Source: an uncultured Enterobacterales bacterium
GTDB lineage: Bacteria > Pseudomonadota > Gammaproteobacteria > Enterobacterales > CALYQQ01
DNA: 64,000 nucleotides
Direction: 5' to 3'
Assembly: GCA_945288535.1 (NCBI GenBank)
Contig: CALYQQ010000004.1
Coordinates: 1 to 64,000 of the forward strand
Shown: piece after piece, positions 62,524-64,000 of the stretch
Numbering within the stretch: position 1 is the first letter of the stretch
How the letters are laid out: every line of letters starts with the position of its first letter
Program-made: the position numbers and the translations under genes
The notes under the pieces: model-generated
Databases searched by the model: none
What the model was told of the DNA's origin: nothing
Seen by the model: only the letters and a program-made list of their open reading frames with translations

Positions 62524-63372
62524 TTAAGTTTGCCAAATTCTGGGCGGGCAAGGAGCTATACCTATCCATAGAGGTCGAAGAACTGACCAAATCAGATATA
62601 ACATAGATTGAACTTGTTGATTATCAGAACTTAGCAAACGTATAACTAACATGCCATCTAATAACGTTGCACCACCCGGTGAAGGGAAATCAATCAGTAC
62701 TTGTCGTACGACTATCAACATGTCAATTGTAGCAGGATAAGCAAAACACGTTGCACTAATAGTAAAATGGTTTAATAACGTTTGTTGACCACCTGATAAT
62801 CTTAATCTTTCATACAATCCTTCATGCTGTGAAATCTGAATATTCAGTTGATTATCAAGCTCGCCTTGTATGAAAGGTGCGTTGGCTAGGTCGCGTCCTA
62901 GTTGCAATGATTCCCAGCCAAATAATTTCGCGCGTTTAGCTAACCGATAATGACCACAAAGATAAGCTCTAGCGGCATTAAAAATAATATTATCCGGGGG
63001 TAACCATTCTAGTATAGTGTCTGAATCAAGCGTCAATTCATGGTGTAGTCTAGCCCAATCACCGGCAGTTTTATAAAACTTTGTGGCTCCCGGCATAGTA
63101 ACCAATACATGACTTTTTTTTGCTAAATTGAGTTTTATCTGAATATTATCTCCACCTACTATTCCCCCTGGTGGATGTAATAGATAAATATGACAACAAT
63201 CACCTTCTGGATAAAAAGGACGCTGGACCGTCAAGGGGCCATATTGATATCGATCTGTCAAAACTGTTTTATTATGACGCATCGCAAAGTGCAGAAATAA
63301 TTTCGCTTGCCAGCATGTATCATATGGTATCGATGTTAGAAGCGCTGTTTTTACTGAACTGGTTGTCATCAT
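62524..63372 (-). CDS. ureD: UreD, urease accessory protein
   Basis: A 282-residue accessory protein that binds apo-urease and, with UreF and UreG, forms the activation complex and nickel tunnel. Conserved blocks are [69 protein letters not shown] and [14 protein letters not shown]. Two adjacent ATGs at 63372 and 63369 are both possible. It is the first gene of ureDABCEFG. The AraC-type activator UreR, divergent to ureD in Proteus mirabilis, is not in the remaining 628 bases. Confidence 0.96.
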   Translation of the reverse strand: MMTTSSVKTALLTSIPYDTCWQAKLFLHFAMRHNKTVLTDRYQYGPLTVQRPFYPEGDCCHIYLLHPPGGIVGGDNIQIKLNLAKKSHVLVTMPGATKFYKTAGDWARLHHELTLDSDTILEWLPPDNIIFNAARAYLCGHYRLAKRAKLFGWESLQLGRDLANAPFIQGELDNQLNIQISQHEGLYERLRLSGGQQTLLNHFTISATCFAYPATIDMLIVVRQVLIDFPSPGGATLLDGMLVIRLLSSDNQQVQSMLYLIWSVLRPLWIGIAPCPPRIWQT

Positions 63373-64000
63373 TGCTATGACCCCATCCTAGATATTGTCT
63401 CAATTAGTATTGTTCTTAATAACTAGTTGAGATAAATAAAAATAATCTTGTTTCTGAACGCCAGTAATGAAATGAATATTATATGAACAATGATCTCTAT
63501 GCTATGCTTCCCACGAAATGAGGTCAACCTACAATAGAAAAAAAGCATTTAGATAAAATTTGTTTAATGAGATAAAAAAGTTATAACTAATTCATGTATA
63601 AAATACATAATTATATAGCTAACTTATTTAACTAATAAAATCAAAAAGATATACTAAAATAACTCCGGCTGCCTGCCGGAGTAAAGGGTAGAACAACTGG
63701 TAGATTATTTTTATTATGTCGTACAAACCTTGTATGACCGGCTGCATAACTACCTTTAACAACCATTTTCTTATGAAGATGTTGTAGTAGAAATTAAGCA
63801 TTATCATGATTTTCTTAATCACTACCCCGCTGTAGTAGATAAAAAATCTAATAGCGTAAAAACTGAATAATTACGCTTTTTATTCTGCTTATTCTAACTA
63901 TAATGTAGTTTTCTCGATCGTTAACAATAAGTTGTAACGATATCTTTTGAATTATAGATATGTTGACACATTTAATGATGTTGATTAGAAGTAAATAAAA
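63373..64000. other. Region upstream of ureD to the window end
   Basis: No complete gene is visible. The ureD promoter must lie here. At about 63689-63871 the plus strand reads a protein-like stretch (VEQLVDYFYYVV, then after one stop QPFSYEDVVVEIKHYHDFL) without a start codon, perhaps a gene remnant of unknown family. A hairpin lies at 63662-63682. No ureR fragment was recognised. Confidence 0.45.
63662..63682 (-). terminator. Hairpin upstream of ureD, possible minus-strand terminator
   Basis: ACTCCGGC (63662-63669) pairs with GCCGGAGT (63675-63682) around TGCCT. On the minus strand TTATTTTAG follows the stem, so a leftward transcript entering from beyond the window could end here, insulating the urease operon. 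Confidence 0.6.

Noticed and set aside
63628-63822. Minus-strand open frame of 64 codons upstream of ureD
   Set aside because: Hydrophobic AT-driven translation running through a GC-rich hairpin; the plus strand here looks more protein-like.

Overview
The window is a strongly AT-rich piece of an Enterobacterales chromosome. Gene content and gene order (ftsY | rsmD-yhhL, tusA, yhhQ; glpACB/glpT-glpQ; rfaH, hemB, tatD, tatABC-ubiB-ubiE-rmuC; glnA-glnL-glnG next to typA; ureDABCEFG) point to the Morganellaceae (Proteus / Providencia / Arsenophonus group). Long gene-poor spacers and three housekeeping loci reduced to unreadable remnants (ubiD, ubiJ, pldB) suggest a host-associated lineage undergoing gene loss, such as an Arsenophonus-like bacterium. 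The assignment is inference; no rRNA or tRNA gene was seen.

Layout. 1-3770: the 5' end of ftsY (leftward) with a tandemly repeated N-terminal domain, then rsmD, yhhL, tusA and the queuosine-precursor transporter yhhQ behind a preQ1-I riboswitch. 3960-11429: glycerol-3-phosphate use, with glpACB (anaerobic dehydrogenase) divergent from glpT and glpQ. 11571-17549: sulfate import (sbp-cysUWA) divergent from a Sat-type ATP sulfurylase and a short CysH-family reductase. 17680-28456: fre, a decayed ubiD, rfaH, hemB, tatD, tatCBA, ubiB, a ubiJ remnant, ubiE and rmuC. 28777-33171: dcuC, a DedA protein, a RyhB-like Fur-regulated small RNA and a GH3 glycosidase. 33674-39725: amino-acid ABC transporter parts without an adjacent ATPase, adenine permease adeP and dctA. 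40265-45221: a GKDRTG-type phosphatase, asd, a wrecked pldB, yigL and a small protein with a twin-arginine leader. 45274-53736: typA; glnA with an NtrC/sigma-54 control region, glnL and glnG; deoB and deoD. 54883-58103: XapX-domain protein, yjdM, a nucleoside transporter and a zinc-ribbon protein. 58245-63372: a complete structural and accessory urease operon, ureDABCEFG, read leftward.

How the parts fit. The sequence describes a cell that takes up host-type small molecules (glycerol phosphate and phosphodiesters, sulfate, C4-dicarboxylates, purines and nucleosides, amino acids, urea). It keeps nitrogen control (NtrB/NtrC/glutamine synthetase) and iron control (Fur-RyhB). Loss of ubiD and ubiJ beside intact ubiB and ubiE suggests altered or lost ubiquinone synthesis. 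I found no clearly new multi-gene defence, secretion or mobile system. The best signals are the RyhB-like RNA, the preQ1 riboswitch, the FtsY repeat array, the decayed genes recognised from residual protein similarity, and a few unusual protein architectures.
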